Below, one piece after another: positions 25,667-34,953 of a stretch of DNA of 39,326 bases. The position numbers were made by a program, and so were the translations under genes. The stretch covers positions 1-39,326 of the forward strand of contig CAFBRK010000041.1 of assembly GCA_903231505.1 (NCBI GenBank), in the 5' to 3' direction. This DNA comes from Olavius algarvensis associated proteobacterium Delta 3. GTDB lineage: Bacteria; Desulfobacterota; Desulfobacteria; Desulfobacterales; CAFBRK01. Each line of letters opens with the position of its first letter. Positions within the stretch are counted from its first letter, which is position 1. The notes under the pieces are model-generated. The model was not told where the DNA came from. It saw only the letters and a list, made by a program, of their open reading frames with translations, and made no database searches.

Positions 25667-27109
25667 GTGACCACCACCAGCTCCCCTTTTTATCCAACAT
25701 TGTCTTTTCTTTCCGACCAAGACAAAAAAGGTATCCATCAAGCGGTGCTGACCATCCTGTCTGAGATTGGAATGAAAATATTCCATGATGATGCACTGGC
25801 TCTGTTACAGGCAGCCGGCTGTACGATCGACGGCGATGGAATCGCAAAAATACCCGCAGAGCTGGTTCAACAGGCGATCGAAAGTGCACCGAACAACATA
25901 GCGGTTTACGATCGGACCGGCCGGAATGTCATGGACCTCGGTGAACGGCGCTCCTATTTTGGAACCGGCTCTGATCTTATCTATTCTCTTGATTCTGAAA
26001 CCATGCAGCGGCATCCATGCCTGCTCGAAGATGTCAGCCGTGCGGCCAAAGTGGTCGATGCTTTGCCCAACATCGATTTTGTCATGTCCTTTGCCCATCC
26101 TTCAGACCAGCCGCCCGAGCTGGCCTATCTACTGAGCTTTCACGCCATGACGGTCCATTCCACCAAACCGATTGTCTCTACAGCAAAAGATCGTGAAGAT
26201 TTGAGCGAAATGTACGAAATCGCCCGGATTTTGCGAAACGGAAAAGATGAGCTGCGATCCAAACCTTATTTGCTTCACTACACCGAGCCGATCAGTCCGT
26301 TAAAACATCCTTTTGAAAGTGTTGACAAGCTTATCTACTGTGCCAAAAAATCGATTCCGGTCGTATATTCGCCGGCACCCATTTCCGGTTCCACTGCCCC
26401 GCTGACCATCGCCGGTCACATCGCCCAGGGGCTGGCCGAGTGTTTTTGCGGGCTGGTAATCCACCAGTTGAAAGCCAGGGGTGCACCATTTTTGATGGGA
26501 ACAGGCCCTGCCGTATTGGACATGGCAACCGTCCAGTGCTCTTACAATGCACCGGAATATCTGCTGGGCTATCAGGCGATCGTCGAAATGAGCCACTTCT
26601 ACAATCTTCCCAACTGGGGCTATGCCGGTATCAGCGATTCTCAAATTCCGGACGGACAGGCCACATTTGAAGCCGGTTTGCTGACCTTCATATCAACTAT
26701 GGCCGGATCCAATTTGAATCATGACGTTGGATATCTGGATTTCGGACGCACCGGCAGCCTGGAGATGATCGTCATTTTAGATGAAATGATCGATCAAATC
26801 CGACGGCTGTATCAGGGTGTCCCGGTCAATGCGGAGATGCTGGCGTTGGATGTCATCGGCGAGGTCGGCAGTGAAGGCAATTTCCTCGTGCATGAGCACA
26901 CATTAAAACACCTGCGCAGCACCCAGTGGCGACCGACGTTGATCAGTCGCATGGATCACCCCAATTGGCTCTCCTCCGGCGCTACCACGCTTCTGGAACG
27001 GGCCCGACAGCGCCTGCATCAAATCCTGGAATCCCACGAACCCGTGGCGGTCCCCGATGACCAGGTGGCGAAAATTCAGAATCGGATCGACTCCTTTGCC
27101 CCCAATTAA
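25667..27109 (+). CDS. MttB-family (trimethylamine methyltransferase-like) protein 1
   Basis: 480 aa, COG5598/MttB superfamily. Members transfer a methyl group from quaternary or tertiary amines to a cognate corrinoid protein. Typical blocks: IHQAVLTILSEIGMKIFHDD at the start, SRAAKVVDALPNIDFVMS, HSTKPIVSTAKDREDLSEMY, PYLLHYTEPISPLKHP and the late EVGSEGNFLVHEHTLKHLRS. There is no in-frame UAG, so it is a non-pyrrolysine member like the glycine-betaine and related betaine methyltransferases. Start GTG 25667 has AAAGGA nine bases upstream. Downstream of AOR, with a 269-bp AT-rich gap before the next gene. No corrinoid protein is encoded nearby. Confidence 0.9.
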   Translation: MTTTSSPFYPTLSFLSDQDKKGIHQAVLTILSEIGMKIFHDDALALLQAAGCTIDGDGIAKIPAELVQQAIESAPNNIAVYDRTGRNVMDLGERRSYFGTGSDLIYSLDSETMQRHPCLLEDVSRAAKVVDALPNIDFVMSFAHPSDQPPELAYLLSFHAMTVHSTKPIVSTAKDREDLSEMYEIARILRNGKDELRSKPYLLHYTEPISPLKHPFESVDKLIYCAKKSIPVVYSPAPISGSTAPLTIAGHIAQGLAECFCGLVIHQLKARGAPFLMGTGPAVLDMATVQCSYNAPEYLLGYQAIVEMSHFYNLPNWGYAGISDSQIPDGQATFEAGLLTFISTMAGSNLNHDVGYLDFGRTGSLEMIVILDEMIDQIRRLYQGVPVNAEMLALDVIGEVGSEGNFLVHEHTLKHLRSTQWRPTLISRMDHPNWLSSGATTLLERARQRLHQILESHEPVAVPDDQVAKIQNRIDSFAPN

Positions 27110-27378
27110 GCAAGAAAACCAACCGGAAGACATGCATGCGGCCCTCAGATTGTCGCAGCTCAGATCCAATCAAAACAGGGGTACGGTAGTAAAATTGGTA
27201 TAGATCCACTTCCAATAAACTCTCCCCCACTTCATCATTGTTCTGATTGTCAAATATAGTGTTTGAATAATTAACGCATGGCAGAAGGTTACACAGAAAA
27301 AACAATATCTTATCTATATGTCGAAGGAAAATTTTTGAGAACGACTCTGAATGAGAGGACAATCCGAGGAAAGTTGAG

Positions 27379-28728
27379 ATGGACGCGAATCAACAGATAG
27401 CCCGTTTTGTGTCGCAAATCCGATGGACAGAGCTGCCCGCCAAGGTGCAGGAGAAAGCTCGCATGTGTTTCATAGACAACCTGGGTGCTACAATAGCCGG
27501 CATAAAAACGAGAGTCAGTCAAATCTGCGCCGACTACGCCCAGGCCACATGGGCCTCTGACGCCGCCACAATCCTGCTGCACGGTAAACGCTCATCCCCT
27601 GCTGGCGCGGCATTTGCCAATGCTGCTGCCGCTAACGGGATCGATAGCGACGACAGTGTAAGATACGCATGGGGGCATGGGGGCGCACAGATCTTCCCGG
27701 TAGCCCTTGCTGTGGCGGAGGGCCTGGATCTTGGCGGCGCACAGTTACTGGCCGCTACGGTGGCAGGTTATGAAGTGGCCCACCGCATTGGGGGCTGCTG
27801 GCATGAACATCACCGCGAGTACCAGGCGTGTGGATCCTGGGGCTCGGTGGCCAGTGCCGCGGTAGCCGCCAATTTGATGGGGCTGAGGCCCGCGCAGACA
27901 TCTCATGCGTTGGGCATAGCCGAGTATCATGCGCCGAATGCACCCATGATGAGGGATGTCGATCACCCTGCAATGGTCAAGCATGCCATTCCATGGGGGA
28001 GTATGACGGGTGTTACGGCCGCCGAACTGGCTTTCCGTGGTTTTACCGGGATTCCATTGCTCCTCGGCGAAGAGCGGTATCATCACTGGGTTATGGACAT
28101 CGGTGAGCGATACCTCATGCTTGATGGCGTCAGCTGGAAAATGAAAGGATATGCCTGTTGCGGATGGGCCCATGCCGGTGCTGAAGGCGCCCGGGAACTG
28201 GTTGTGAATCATGGGATCTCCCTGGAGGAGATTGAGCGTATCGTTGTGGATGCGTTTAATGAAACCGTTCTCCTAGGAACCCGGTTGCCTTCAAATACGG
28301 AAGAGGCCCAGTTCAATCTTGCCTGGCCGGTGGCGGCCATGCTGGTGGATGGAGAAATCGGTCCCAATCAAACCGGGGAACACCGCCTCAAGGATCCCAT
28401 CATTCGGGATCTTGCCCGAAAGGTCGAGGTCGTCGAGTCCGAAGAACTCAACGAACTGTGCCGGCTGCACGCCAAAGGAGATCCACGGGGTCGTTTCGCC
28501 AGTGTTGTAACCATAAAACTGAAGGACGGGCGCGAGTATTGCTCAGGGATGAAAGATGGCGGTATGAAGTTCCCTGCACCTGAGTGGACACGGGAAATGA
28601 TGGCTGAAAAGTTTCGCTGGCTGGCGACAGCGGTATTGGACAGTACCGTGATTGATGAACTGCTGGATATGGCCTGGCATCTCGACGAGCTAAACCAGAT
28701 CAAAGAACTGACCGGCAGGTTGAGCTAA
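27379..28728 (+). CDS. MmgE/PrpD family protein
   Basis: 449 aa, the usual length. The family includes 2-methylcitrate dehydratase and cis-aconitate decarboxylase, but many members act on other 2-hydroxy or 2-alkyl acids, so the substrate is open. Typical features: the N-terminal helix, MCFIDNLGATIAGI, SSPAGAAFANAAAANGIDSD, TVAGYEVAHRIG, ACGSWGSVASAAVAANLMGL and the late CGWAHAGAEGA. GAGGAAAG precedes the ATG. AT-rich upstream sequence (27235-27275) could hold a promoter. Its 3' end overlaps the damaged peroxiredoxin on the other strand by 29 bp. Confidence 0.9.
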   Translation: MDANQQIARFVSQIRWTELPAKVQEKARMCFIDNLGATIAGIKTRVSQICADYAQATWASDAATILLHGKRSSPAGAAFANAAAANGIDSDDSVRYAWGHGGAQIFPVALAVAEGLDLGGAQLLAATVAGYEVAHRIGGCWHEHHREYQACGSWGSVASAAVAANLMGLRPAQTSHALGIAEYHAPNAPMMRDVDHPAMVKHAIPWGSMTGVTAAELAFRGFTGIPLLLGEERYHHWVMDIGERYLMLDGVSWKMKGYACCGWAHAGAEGARELVVNHGISLEEIERIVVDAFNETVLLGTRLPSNTEEAQFNLAWPVAAMLVDGEIGPNQTGEHRLKDPIIRDLARKVEVVESEELNELCRLHAKGDPRGRFASVVTIKLKDGREYCSGMKDGGMKFPAPEWTREMMAEKFRWLATAVLDSTVIDELLDMAWHLDELNQIKELTGRLS

Positions 28729-29323
28729 TAAAATCGTTCCACGTCATCTTGCCAGGTTTCCAACCCGATGGTGTCGCTTCCGCCCCCTTCGTATCTCTGA
28801 CCAATTGAAAAGCATGCAGTTGGCGAAATGTTTCATTGACGTTGCGCCCCACCGGTGGGGTCAGTACTTCATATCCCTGAAGTGCACCCTCAGGGTCGAT
28901 AATAAAACGGCCCCGTGTTTCCACTCCCGCGTCTTCATCAAATACCCCATAGGCTTTTCCAACACGGCCGCCCGCATCAGAAAGCATCGGAAATGGGACA
29001 CCGCCATCGACCATCTTGGATAGTTCTTTATCATCCCACATTTTATGCACAAACACGCTGTCTATGCTCATGGAAAGAATCTGAACACCGAGCTTTTGAA
29101 ATTCTGAATATTTTTCGGCAACTGCCGAAATTTCTGTAGCTCAAACAAATGTAAAATCTCCAGGATAAAAGCACAGCAACACCGCAATAAACGGCGAACT
29201 ACAGAACCAATGAGGCGATGTGACGAGTTTGAGACAGTTCAATGCTCGAGATTTCTTGCGCGTGTCACAAATCTGGCTGGAGTTGAGTAATACCAATTCC
29301 ATTGACGATCCGTTTCTTGACAT
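28700..29323 (-). pseudogene. Selenocysteine peroxiredoxin (PrxU-like), probably degraded
   Basis: The frame is open except for one UGA at 29143-29141, exactly where the peroxidatic residue belongs: CFYPGDFTFV-U-ATEISAVAEKYSEFQ, compared with DFTFVCPTE of AhpC/Prx proteins. Downstream it continues LGVQILSMSIDSV, VPFPMLSDAGGRVGKAYGV, RGRFIIDP and TPPVGRNVNETFRQL; the resolving-cysteine segment reads EATPSGWKP without cysteine, as in selenoprotein peroxiredoxins. A 7-bp hairpin with AGUU loop follows the UGA. The N-terminus before CFYPGDF does not look like a peroxiredoxin in this frame, while fragments such as PARFVTRARN and SIELSQ appear in the other two frames, implying indels. The C-terminal motif is cut off after GWKPGK by the end of the PrpD gene. 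Hence likely a relic. Confidence 0.75.
29113..29130 (-). promoter_or_regulatory. Bacterial SECIS-like hairpin of the peroxiredoxin
   Basis: On the minus strand, beginning ten nucleotides after the UGA, TTTCGGC pairs with GCCGAAA around the loop AGTT. The loop lies 18-21 nt after the UGA and has G as its second base. Bacterial SECIS elements need a short stem 16-37 nt downstream with G among the first two loop bases, which this satisfies. Confidence 0.7.
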
Positions 29324-29438
29324 GAAAATATCGTTCAGATAATACGCGACCCATGTGAAAGAAAATAAAATTGGCAGCTCATCTCAAATGGAAAGTGCCA
29401 ACCATACGCAATGGCTCAATATGCGAGGGATGCAAACA

Positions 29439-30746
29439 ATGGACAACACCTATGACGTTTTGATTATCGGCGCCGGCATCATCGGTTGCTGTACGGCGTT
29501 TGAATTGAGCAAGATGGGATATAAAACCCTCAACATGGATAAGCTGCCGGCTGCCGGTTATGGCTCAACCAGCAATTCCTGCGCCATTGTCCGGTTTCAC
29601 TATTCCACCCCGGACGGTGTCGCCATGGCCAGAGAGGGGTACTTCTACTGGTTGGACTGGCCCAAATACCTGGAAACCCGCGACGACAGGGGGCTGGCCG
29701 TTTACAGAAACACAGGTGCGCTGGTTGTCAAAACCGAAACCAATAAATACCTCAAACACGTAATGGCTTCGCTGGATGCCCTGGGCATCGGGTACGTGGA
29801 GGTGGATCCGGCAGATATGGTTAAGTTCGTGCCCAATGCCGACATCCGATCCTATTTTCCATGCCGGACCATGGACGACCCCGCCTTTGGCCAGCCCGGT
29901 GCGGACACCATTAAAGGGGCCATCTGGATACCGGAATCCGGTTATGTGTCCGACCCGCAGCTGTCGACCCACAATGTGCAGGTGGCCGCGGAAGCCAAAG
30001 GCGCTGCGTTTTGTTTCAATGCCGAAGTCGTCGAAATTCTGAAGCGAAAGGGGCGCATCTCCGGGGTTACGCTCAAAGACCAGGGTGCGGTCTTCGCACC
30101 GGTGGTGCTCAATGCCGCGGGACCTCATTCGCATATGATCAACGCCATGGCGGGCGTGTTGGAAGGGATGAATATCCGGACGAGGCCGCTGAAACAGGAA
30201 GTGTGCCACGTGCCGGCTCCCAAGGGGGTCGACTGGGAGCGGGACGGCTTTCTGCTCTCTGACGGCGACATCGGGTGCTATTCCCGCCCGGAGGTGGGCA
30301 ACCACATCCTGATCGGATCGGAAGATCCCCCCTGTGACCAGCTTGAATGGATCGACGACCCGGATGACTATAGCAAAAATTTCAGCCGCCAATGGACCAC
30401 ACAGGTTCTCAGGGAAGCGCAGCGCATCCCCGGGCTTCCGGTCCCCAACCAGCCCCAGGGCATCGTTGATCTTTACGATGTCACCGACGACTGGCTGCCC
30501 ATCTACGATACATCCGACCTTCCCGGCTTCTACCTGGCGGTCGGCACCTCCGGCAACCAGTACAAGAACGCTCCGGTGGTGGGCAAACTGATGGCCGAGC
30601 TGATCCATACCTGCGAAAACGGTCAGGATCATGACAGCAACCCCTATCAGTTTTTTATGGCCTACACCAAGCGAACCTGCGACGTCGGCTTTTTCTCCCG
30701 TCGCAGGAAGATCAATCCCGAATCGAGTTTTTCGGTGATCGGCTAG
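29439..30746 (+). CDS. FAD-dependent oxidoreductase, DAO family (sarcosine/glycine oxidase-like)
   Basis: 435 aa. The N-terminal Rossmann fold YDVLIIGAGIIGCCTAFELS binds FAD; further DAO features are STSNSCAIVRFHYSTPDG, a mid-protein AAEAKGAAF segment, VLNAAGPHS and C-terminal YLAVGTSGNQYKNAPVVGKL. The family oxidises secondary or N-methylated amines (sarcosine, dimethylglycine, glycine). Start at ATG 29439 follows GAGGGA by eight bases; an upstream GTG (29355) would add 28 residues lacking family motifs. It lies just before an MttB-like gene (68-bp gap), which fits stepwise demethylation of an amine. Confidence 0.9.
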   Translation: MDNTYDVLIIGAGIIGCCTAFELSKMGYKTLNMDKLPAAGYGSTSNSCAIVRFHYSTPDGVAMAREGYFYWLDWPKYLETRDDRGLAVYRNTGALVVKTETNKYLKHVMASLDALGIGYVEVDPADMVKFVPNADIRSYFPCRTMDDPAFGQPGADTIKGAIWIPESGYVSDPQLSTHNVQVAAEAKGAAFCFNAEVVEILKRKGRISGVTLKDQGAVFAPVVLNAAGPHSHMINAMAGVLEGMNIRTRPLKQEVCHVPAPKGVDWERDGFLLSDGDIGCYSRPEVGNHILIGSEDPPCDQLEWIDDPDDYSKNFSRQWTTQVLREAQRIPGLPVPNQPQGIVDLYDVTDDWLPIYDTSDLPGFYLAVGTSGNQYKNAPVVGKLMAELIHTCENGQDHDSNPYQFFMAYTKRTCDVGFFSRRRKINPESSFSVIG

Positions 30747-30814
30747 GTTGATATAAAATCTCCAAAAGCTTCCGGATTCGGAAGCGTTATCTCATCACTG
30801 CAGGGGAGATGGCG

Positions 30815-32239
30815 ATGGATCGGATGCAGGTGTTTTCGCGAAACGAAATCAATCAAATCCACAATGCATCGATGGAGATTTTGGCCGAGACCGGCCTGCG
30901 GTTTAATTCCGGTGAAACAATCGATATTTTCGAAAAGCACGGCTTCAAGCGGGACGGAACGAAGGTATATATCACCGAAAGGGATGTGCAGGAAGCGCTG
31001 CAAACCACGCCGTCGCGTTTCGAGGTCCGTGCGCGCAATTCAGCATACAATGTCGATATCGGTGAAGAAAACTTCGTACTGCTGCCCACCGCAGGAGCGC
31101 CATACGTGGTGACCTTTCCCGGTGAAAGACGGCCGGCGACCCTCGATGACTACCATACGTGCTGCAAGCTGGTCCAAACCTCCGATCAGCTCGATATGGT
31201 CGGCCATAAAATGGTCGAACCGATGGATCTTGATCCGCAGACCGCGCATCTGGACATGATTTTCGCCAGCATGGTGCTGTGCGACAAGGCATATCTGGGC
31301 ACCGCAGCGACCCGGCAGGCAACCACCGACAGCATCGAAATGGCGGCGATCGCGTGGGGAGGAGAAGAAAACCTGAGGCGGCAGCCGGTCATGGCTGCCA
31401 TCATTACCGCCTCATCACCGCTCAAATATGCCGCCGAAGAGTCCGAGTCGATCATCGACATGGCCCGTCTGAGACAACCGGTGGTAATTACCAACCTGGT
31501 GATGGCCGGATCCAGCGGCCCCATATCGCTTCCGGGGCTGCTCGCCCTGGCCAATGCGGAGATTCTGGCCGGTCTGGTGCTCGCACAGCTGGTAGGACCC
31601 GGAACGCCGGTGGTGTACGGTTCCATCTCCGCTCCGGCCGATATGCGCACGGTCATATCGGCGGTGGGGGCGCCCGAAGCGGTGGCATTGTCCTCGGCCA
31701 GCATTCAGCTGGCCCGGTTCTATCATCTGCCCTGTCGAACCGGTGGGATGCTGACCAACGCCCACGTTCCCGATGCCCAGGCAGCGGCCGAGGGGGTGCT
31801 GATGATGAGCACGGCCGTGCGCAGCGGGGCCAATTTCATCCTGCAGGCTTGCGGACAGCTGGGCTCCTACATATCGATGAGCTTTGAAAAATGGCTGTTT
31901 GACGAAGAGGTGTGCCGCATGCTGCGAAGGGTGCTGACCGCCATGCAGATCACCGTCGATACCATCGATATCGACACCATCAAAAGTGTCGGCAGCGACG
32001 GCAACTACCTGACCCATCCCACCACCTTCACCCATTGCCGGAATCTGTACCGGCCCCTGCTGTTTACCCGCGATGACTATAAAGACTGGTACGACAACGG
32101 GGCCAAGCAGGTGTTTGAAGCGGCGTTCGAATTGCTGCCCAAGCGACTGGAAGAATACACCAAACCGTCGATCGATGCCGGTCTGGAGCAAGCCCTGCGC
32201 GAGTATGTCAGCCGGCGAAAAAAGTCGCTATCCTCCTGA
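30815..32239 (+). CDS. MttB-family methyltransferase-like protein 2
   Basis: 474 aa. MttB superfamily blocks: INQIHNASMEILAETGLRFN, TTPSRFEVRARN, VTFPGERRPATLDDYHTCCK, ITASSPLKYAAEESESIIDM and the late KSVGSDGNYLTHPTTFTHCR. No in-frame UAG, so no pyrrolysine. It is clearly diverged from the other two copies, so a different substrate is likely. GGGGAG lies six bases before ATG 30815; an ATG at 30809 is too close to it. Its stop overlaps the 3' end of the third MttB-like gene by 12 bp on the opposite strand. Confidence 0.9.
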   Translation: MDRMQVFSRNEINQIHNASMEILAETGLRFNSGETIDIFEKHGFKRDGTKVYITERDVQEALQTTPSRFEVRARNSAYNVDIGEENFVLLPTAGAPYVVTFPGERRPATLDDYHTCCKLVQTSDQLDMVGHKMVEPMDLDPQTAHLDMIFASMVLCDKAYLGTAATRQATTDSIEMAAIAWGGEENLRRQPVMAAIITASSPLKYAAEESESIIDMARLRQPVVITNLVMAGSSGPISLPGLLALANAEILAGLVLAQLVGPGTPVVYGSISAPADMRTVISAVGAPEAVALSSASIQLARFYHLPCRTGGMLTNAHVPDAQAAAEGVLMMSTAVRSGANFILQACGQLGSYISMSFEKWLFDEEVCRMLRRVLTAMQITVDTIDIDTIKSVGSDGNYLTHPTTFTHCRNLYRPLLFTRDDYKDWYDNGAKQVFEAAFELLPKRLEEYTKPSIDAGLEQALREYVSRRKKSLSS

Positions 32240-33700
32240 CGATTCCGCTTTTTCCAACGCAGCGACCCCTTTTTCGCGAATGGACCGGATCGCAGCCAGG
32301 GTCTTGTCCGGCAGCGCGGGCGCTTCATGGGTCTCTAAGATACCCTGAAGTTTTTCATCGATCCGGGCCGCCATATCCTTGGCGCCCGTGCTTTCCCATT
32401 CCACATAGGCCACGTGCGTCATCAGAGATGGGTGCCAGAGCTCGTTTTTAAAATGGCGGTAGGTATGCTCGTCTTCGAGAAAATGTCCGCCGGGTCCGAT
32501 CTTTTCGATCACCTCGCGTGCCAGGGTTTCCCGGTTGACTTCCATCCCGCGGATAAACCGCTTGGTCATGGCGATATTTTCGTCTCCCAGAACCAGCTGG
32601 TGCGCGGAGCAGACCATTCCGTTGTCCATGTAGCCCACATCGTGAATCAGATTGAGACCGCCCAGCCCCTGGGCCAGGATCGAAAAGGCGGACTCGGCGC
32701 CGGCCTGGGCATCGATCGTTTTCGCGTCGGTTGCCCCGGCCAGGCCCCAGGTGGGCAGCCCGAAGGATTGGGCCACCTCCGCCTGGGCGCTGAGGGCAAG
32801 ACTCATTTCCGGTGCGGCCATGGTCAACAGGCCGACGGCCATATCGAAGATCCCGAAATTACACCCCAGGCTGCAGGGGCATCCCGGCTTGCGCAGCTGG
32901 GCCAGCACCAGGCACATCAGCGCCTCGGCCGTACCCTGCACAACGGCGCCGGCCAGCGTCACGGGTCCGGTGGCACCCGGTTGGATGGTAGGACCTTGCA
33001 TTTGGGGCAAATTCAGATCGGCGCACACAAACAGGCGAGCGATGACATCCGCCGGCAGCACCAGCGGAGAAATCGGCTCGGGATAAAAAATAAGAAACGG
33101 TTTTTGTTGCAGGTTCTCCAGCCCGCCGGCCACCTCGGCCGCCATCTCATAGACCAGCTCGACGCCCCGGGGAGTATAGCCGATGAACACCATCGGTTTG
33201 GTGGTGTGGGTAACGACGGCCTCGAATTCGTACAGGTCGGCCGATTCGGGCAGCACATCCTGGGACGAGCCCATGGGCATCACCCAGTCGATATTCGGCA
33301 GGGCGTCGGCCACCTTGGCTCCGATGGCGATGTCGGCCACGCGGGTGGGATGAATTTCTCCGGTCACTGCATCCTTGGTTTTGGGGCTGGCCGTCGAGGT
33401 GCCGTAGTAACTTTTGCGGCCCTCCACCTCCATGGCCCGATTGCCGTCGCGATCATAAATAGTCCAACCTTTGGGTGCCGAACCGAGGCAGGCGGTCACC
33501 ACGTGCTCCGGAACCCGCACGCTTTCTCCCTTGACCAATGCGCCGGCCTGTTTGAGCATTTTGCGGGCACCTTCGTGATAAACGGTAAAGCCCGCCGTGG
33601 ACATGACATCGAAAGCGGCCCGCTTGATTTCCGCGACCTGGTCATCGCTGAGAACCCGAAACCCCACCGATTGTTTTTCCACCGCCCCGGTCTGGATCAT
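32228..33700 (-). CDS. MttB-family methyltransferase-like protein 3
   Basis: 490 aa, MttB superfamily: LSDDQVAEIKRAAFDVMSTA at the start, DRDGNRAMEVEGRKSYYGTS, KVADALPNIDWVMPMGSSQD, THTTKPMVFIGYTP, PFLIFYPEPISPLVLP and the late KIGPGGHFLEDEHTYRHFKN. No in-frame UAG. It is closer in layout to copy 1 than to copy 2. GAGGAGG stands before ATG 33700, which is diverged from the racemase-like gene across a 311-bp spacer. Convergent with copy 2, with overlapping stops. Confidence 0.9.
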   Translation of the reverse strand: MIQTGAVEKQSVGFRVLSDDQVAEIKRAAFDVMSTAGFTVYHEGARKMLKQAGALVKGESVRVPEHVVTACLGSAPKGWTIYDRDGNRAMEVEGRKSYYGTSTASPKTKDAVTGEIHPTRVADIAIGAKVADALPNIDWVMPMGSSQDVLPESADLYEFEAVVTHTTKPMVFIGYTPRGVELVYEMAAEVAGGLENLQQKPFLIFYPEPISPLVLPADVIARLFVCADLNLPQMQGPTIQPGATGPVTLAGAVVQGTAEALMCLVLAQLRKPGCPCSLGCNFGIFDMAVGLLTMAAPEMSLALSAQAEVAQSFGLPTWGLAGATDAKTIDAQAGAESAFSILAQGLGGLNLIHDVGYMDNGMVCSAHQLVLGDENIAMTKRFIRGMEVNRETLAREVIEKIGPGGHFLEDEHTYRHFKNELWHPSLMTHVAYVEWESTGAKDMAARIDEKLQGILETHEAPALPDKTLAAIRSIREKGVAALEKAESSGG

Positions 33701-34011
33701 GTTGCCTCCTCATGGAATACGGGTTGCATTCGCTTTAACGGGTTCGCTATTACGTATGCTGAGATTTGTTGCAAATACCTGTCAGATGGTTCTGGCTTCT
33801 GCCATTGACATCGGGCGGATGATGCAGTGATTGAAACCGGGCGGTCCCGGCGAATCGGTGCAGCGTGAAAAGGGTCGAATTCAAAAGACGCATCACTGCC
33901 CCTGTCCCCTGAACACCAACGGGCCAACTTTTGGGGCAGAACGGCAAATCGAGATGCAGGTACGGACTTTGTCACCAGGTTTTCTGTAGCACAGCCCAAA
34001 GGAGGTGAGCA
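33701..34011. other. Divergent spacer between MttB-like gene 3 and the racemase-like gene
   Basis: 311 bp that must hold both promoters, as the genes diverge. I see no clear -35/-10 pair, riboswitch or gene; large open frames on either strand here are shadows of the flanking genes. AAGGAGG at its right end is the ribosome binding site of the racemase-like gene. Confidence 0.6.
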
Positions 34012-34800
34012 ATGCTTTATCAGCAGCGTGACATGGGTATCAATCGGATGAAAACGCGCAAGCAGCAATGCTGCTACGGGATGGGCCTGGGAATCATCGT
34101 CCTCGACGATGCCTACCCCGGTTTTCCCGGTGATGTGCGCAACGCCAGCGCGTTTCCGTATCCGATCCAGTACGAAATTGCCGAGGGCGTGGACAACTAC
34201 ACCCTGGTTTGGGAGCGGGACAAAAGCCCTTGCCTGGAGCCGATTCGGCGTGCAGCCAGAAAGCTGGAGAAAATGGGCTGCCGGGCCATCGCCGCCGAAT
34301 GCGGTTATTTCGCCTATTTTCAAAAAGAGATCGCCGGGGCGGTGGACGTGCCGGTATTCATGTCGAGCCTGCTCCAGGTGCCCTTTATCCAGCAGCTGAT
34401 CGGTCCAAAAAAGGACGTGGGCATCGTGTGCGCCCAAAAACGCTTCCTGACCGATGATCATTTGCGCAATGTGGGCATCGACCTGAACAGCAATTTCGTT
34501 ATAGCCGGGGCGCAGGATGAATACGGCTGCCCTGAATTCGACAAGTTGTGGGATCATGAAAAGCGGCCCGAACGGCCGGAAGCAGATTATGACAAGGCTG
34601 AAAAGGACATGATCCGAATATGCGTCGAATTCTGTCAGACCCATCCCGGCCTCGCCGCGATCATGCTGGAGTGCACCGGCATGCAGCCCTTTGCCCGGGC
34701 GATTCAGCAGGCGGTCGATCTGCCGGTATTCAGCTGGGGGACACTGCTCGATTATGCCTACTCGGTCGTGGCGCACCGGGATTACTACGGTCACATATAG
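34012..34800 (+). CDS. Aspartate/glutamate racemase superfamily protein
   Basis: 262 aa. The Asp/Glu/hydantoin racemase fold uses two cysteines; here they are probably in AIAAECGYFAYF (first half) and IMLECTGMQPFARA (second half), with VFMSSLLQVPFIQ and KKDVGIVCAQKRFL between. It may racemise or isomerise an amino acid or cleave a related compound; many relatives have no proven reaction. A perfect AAGGAGGTGA precedes the ATG. Located at the end of the methyltransferase region, so probably part of the same catabolic set. Confidence 0.85.
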   Translation: MLYQQRDMGINRMKTRKQQCCYGMGLGIIVLDDAYPGFPGDVRNASAFPYPIQYEIAEGVDNYTLVWERDKSPCLEPIRRAARKLEKMGCRAIAAECGYFAYFQKEIAGAVDVPVFMSSLLQVPFIQQLIGPKKDVGIVCAQKRFLTDDHLRNVGIDLNSNFVIAGAQDEYGCPEFDKLWDHEKRPERPEADYDKAEKDMIRICVEFCQTHPGLAAIMLECTGMQPFARAIQQAVDLPVFSWGTLLDYAYSVVAHRDYYGHI

Positions 34801-34953
34801 ACCGGAAGGCAGCGCCACGGACTGCCGTCATGGGTGGCCAATCTATATCTCCGGGGGGGGGTAGCGGATCCTATCTTTTTGTGTGCTGCGGGGATCTTGG
34901 GGGAATTTTGGGGAATATCTATCCGTGCGGTTCAACCGGTTTCTGTGGTTCCA

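Noticed and set aside
29141..29323. Stand-alone 60-aa protein ending in DFTFV
   Set aside because: It stops exactly at the peroxiredoxin active site and the same frame continues with peroxiredoxin sequence, so it is the 5' part of the UGA gene.
25667..33700. Pyrrolysine-containing MttB
   Set aside because: None of the three genes has an in-frame UAG, and no pyrrolysine genes are in the window.
32414..33808. Large plus-strand frame opposite MttB-like gene 3
   Set aside because: It is the complement of a clear MttB-family gene, with His/Gly-rich composition typical of a shadow.
33697..34818. Large minus-strand frame opposite the racemase-like gene
   Set aside because: It covers a gene with a perfect ribosome binding site and recognisable family motifs, and has no motif of its own.
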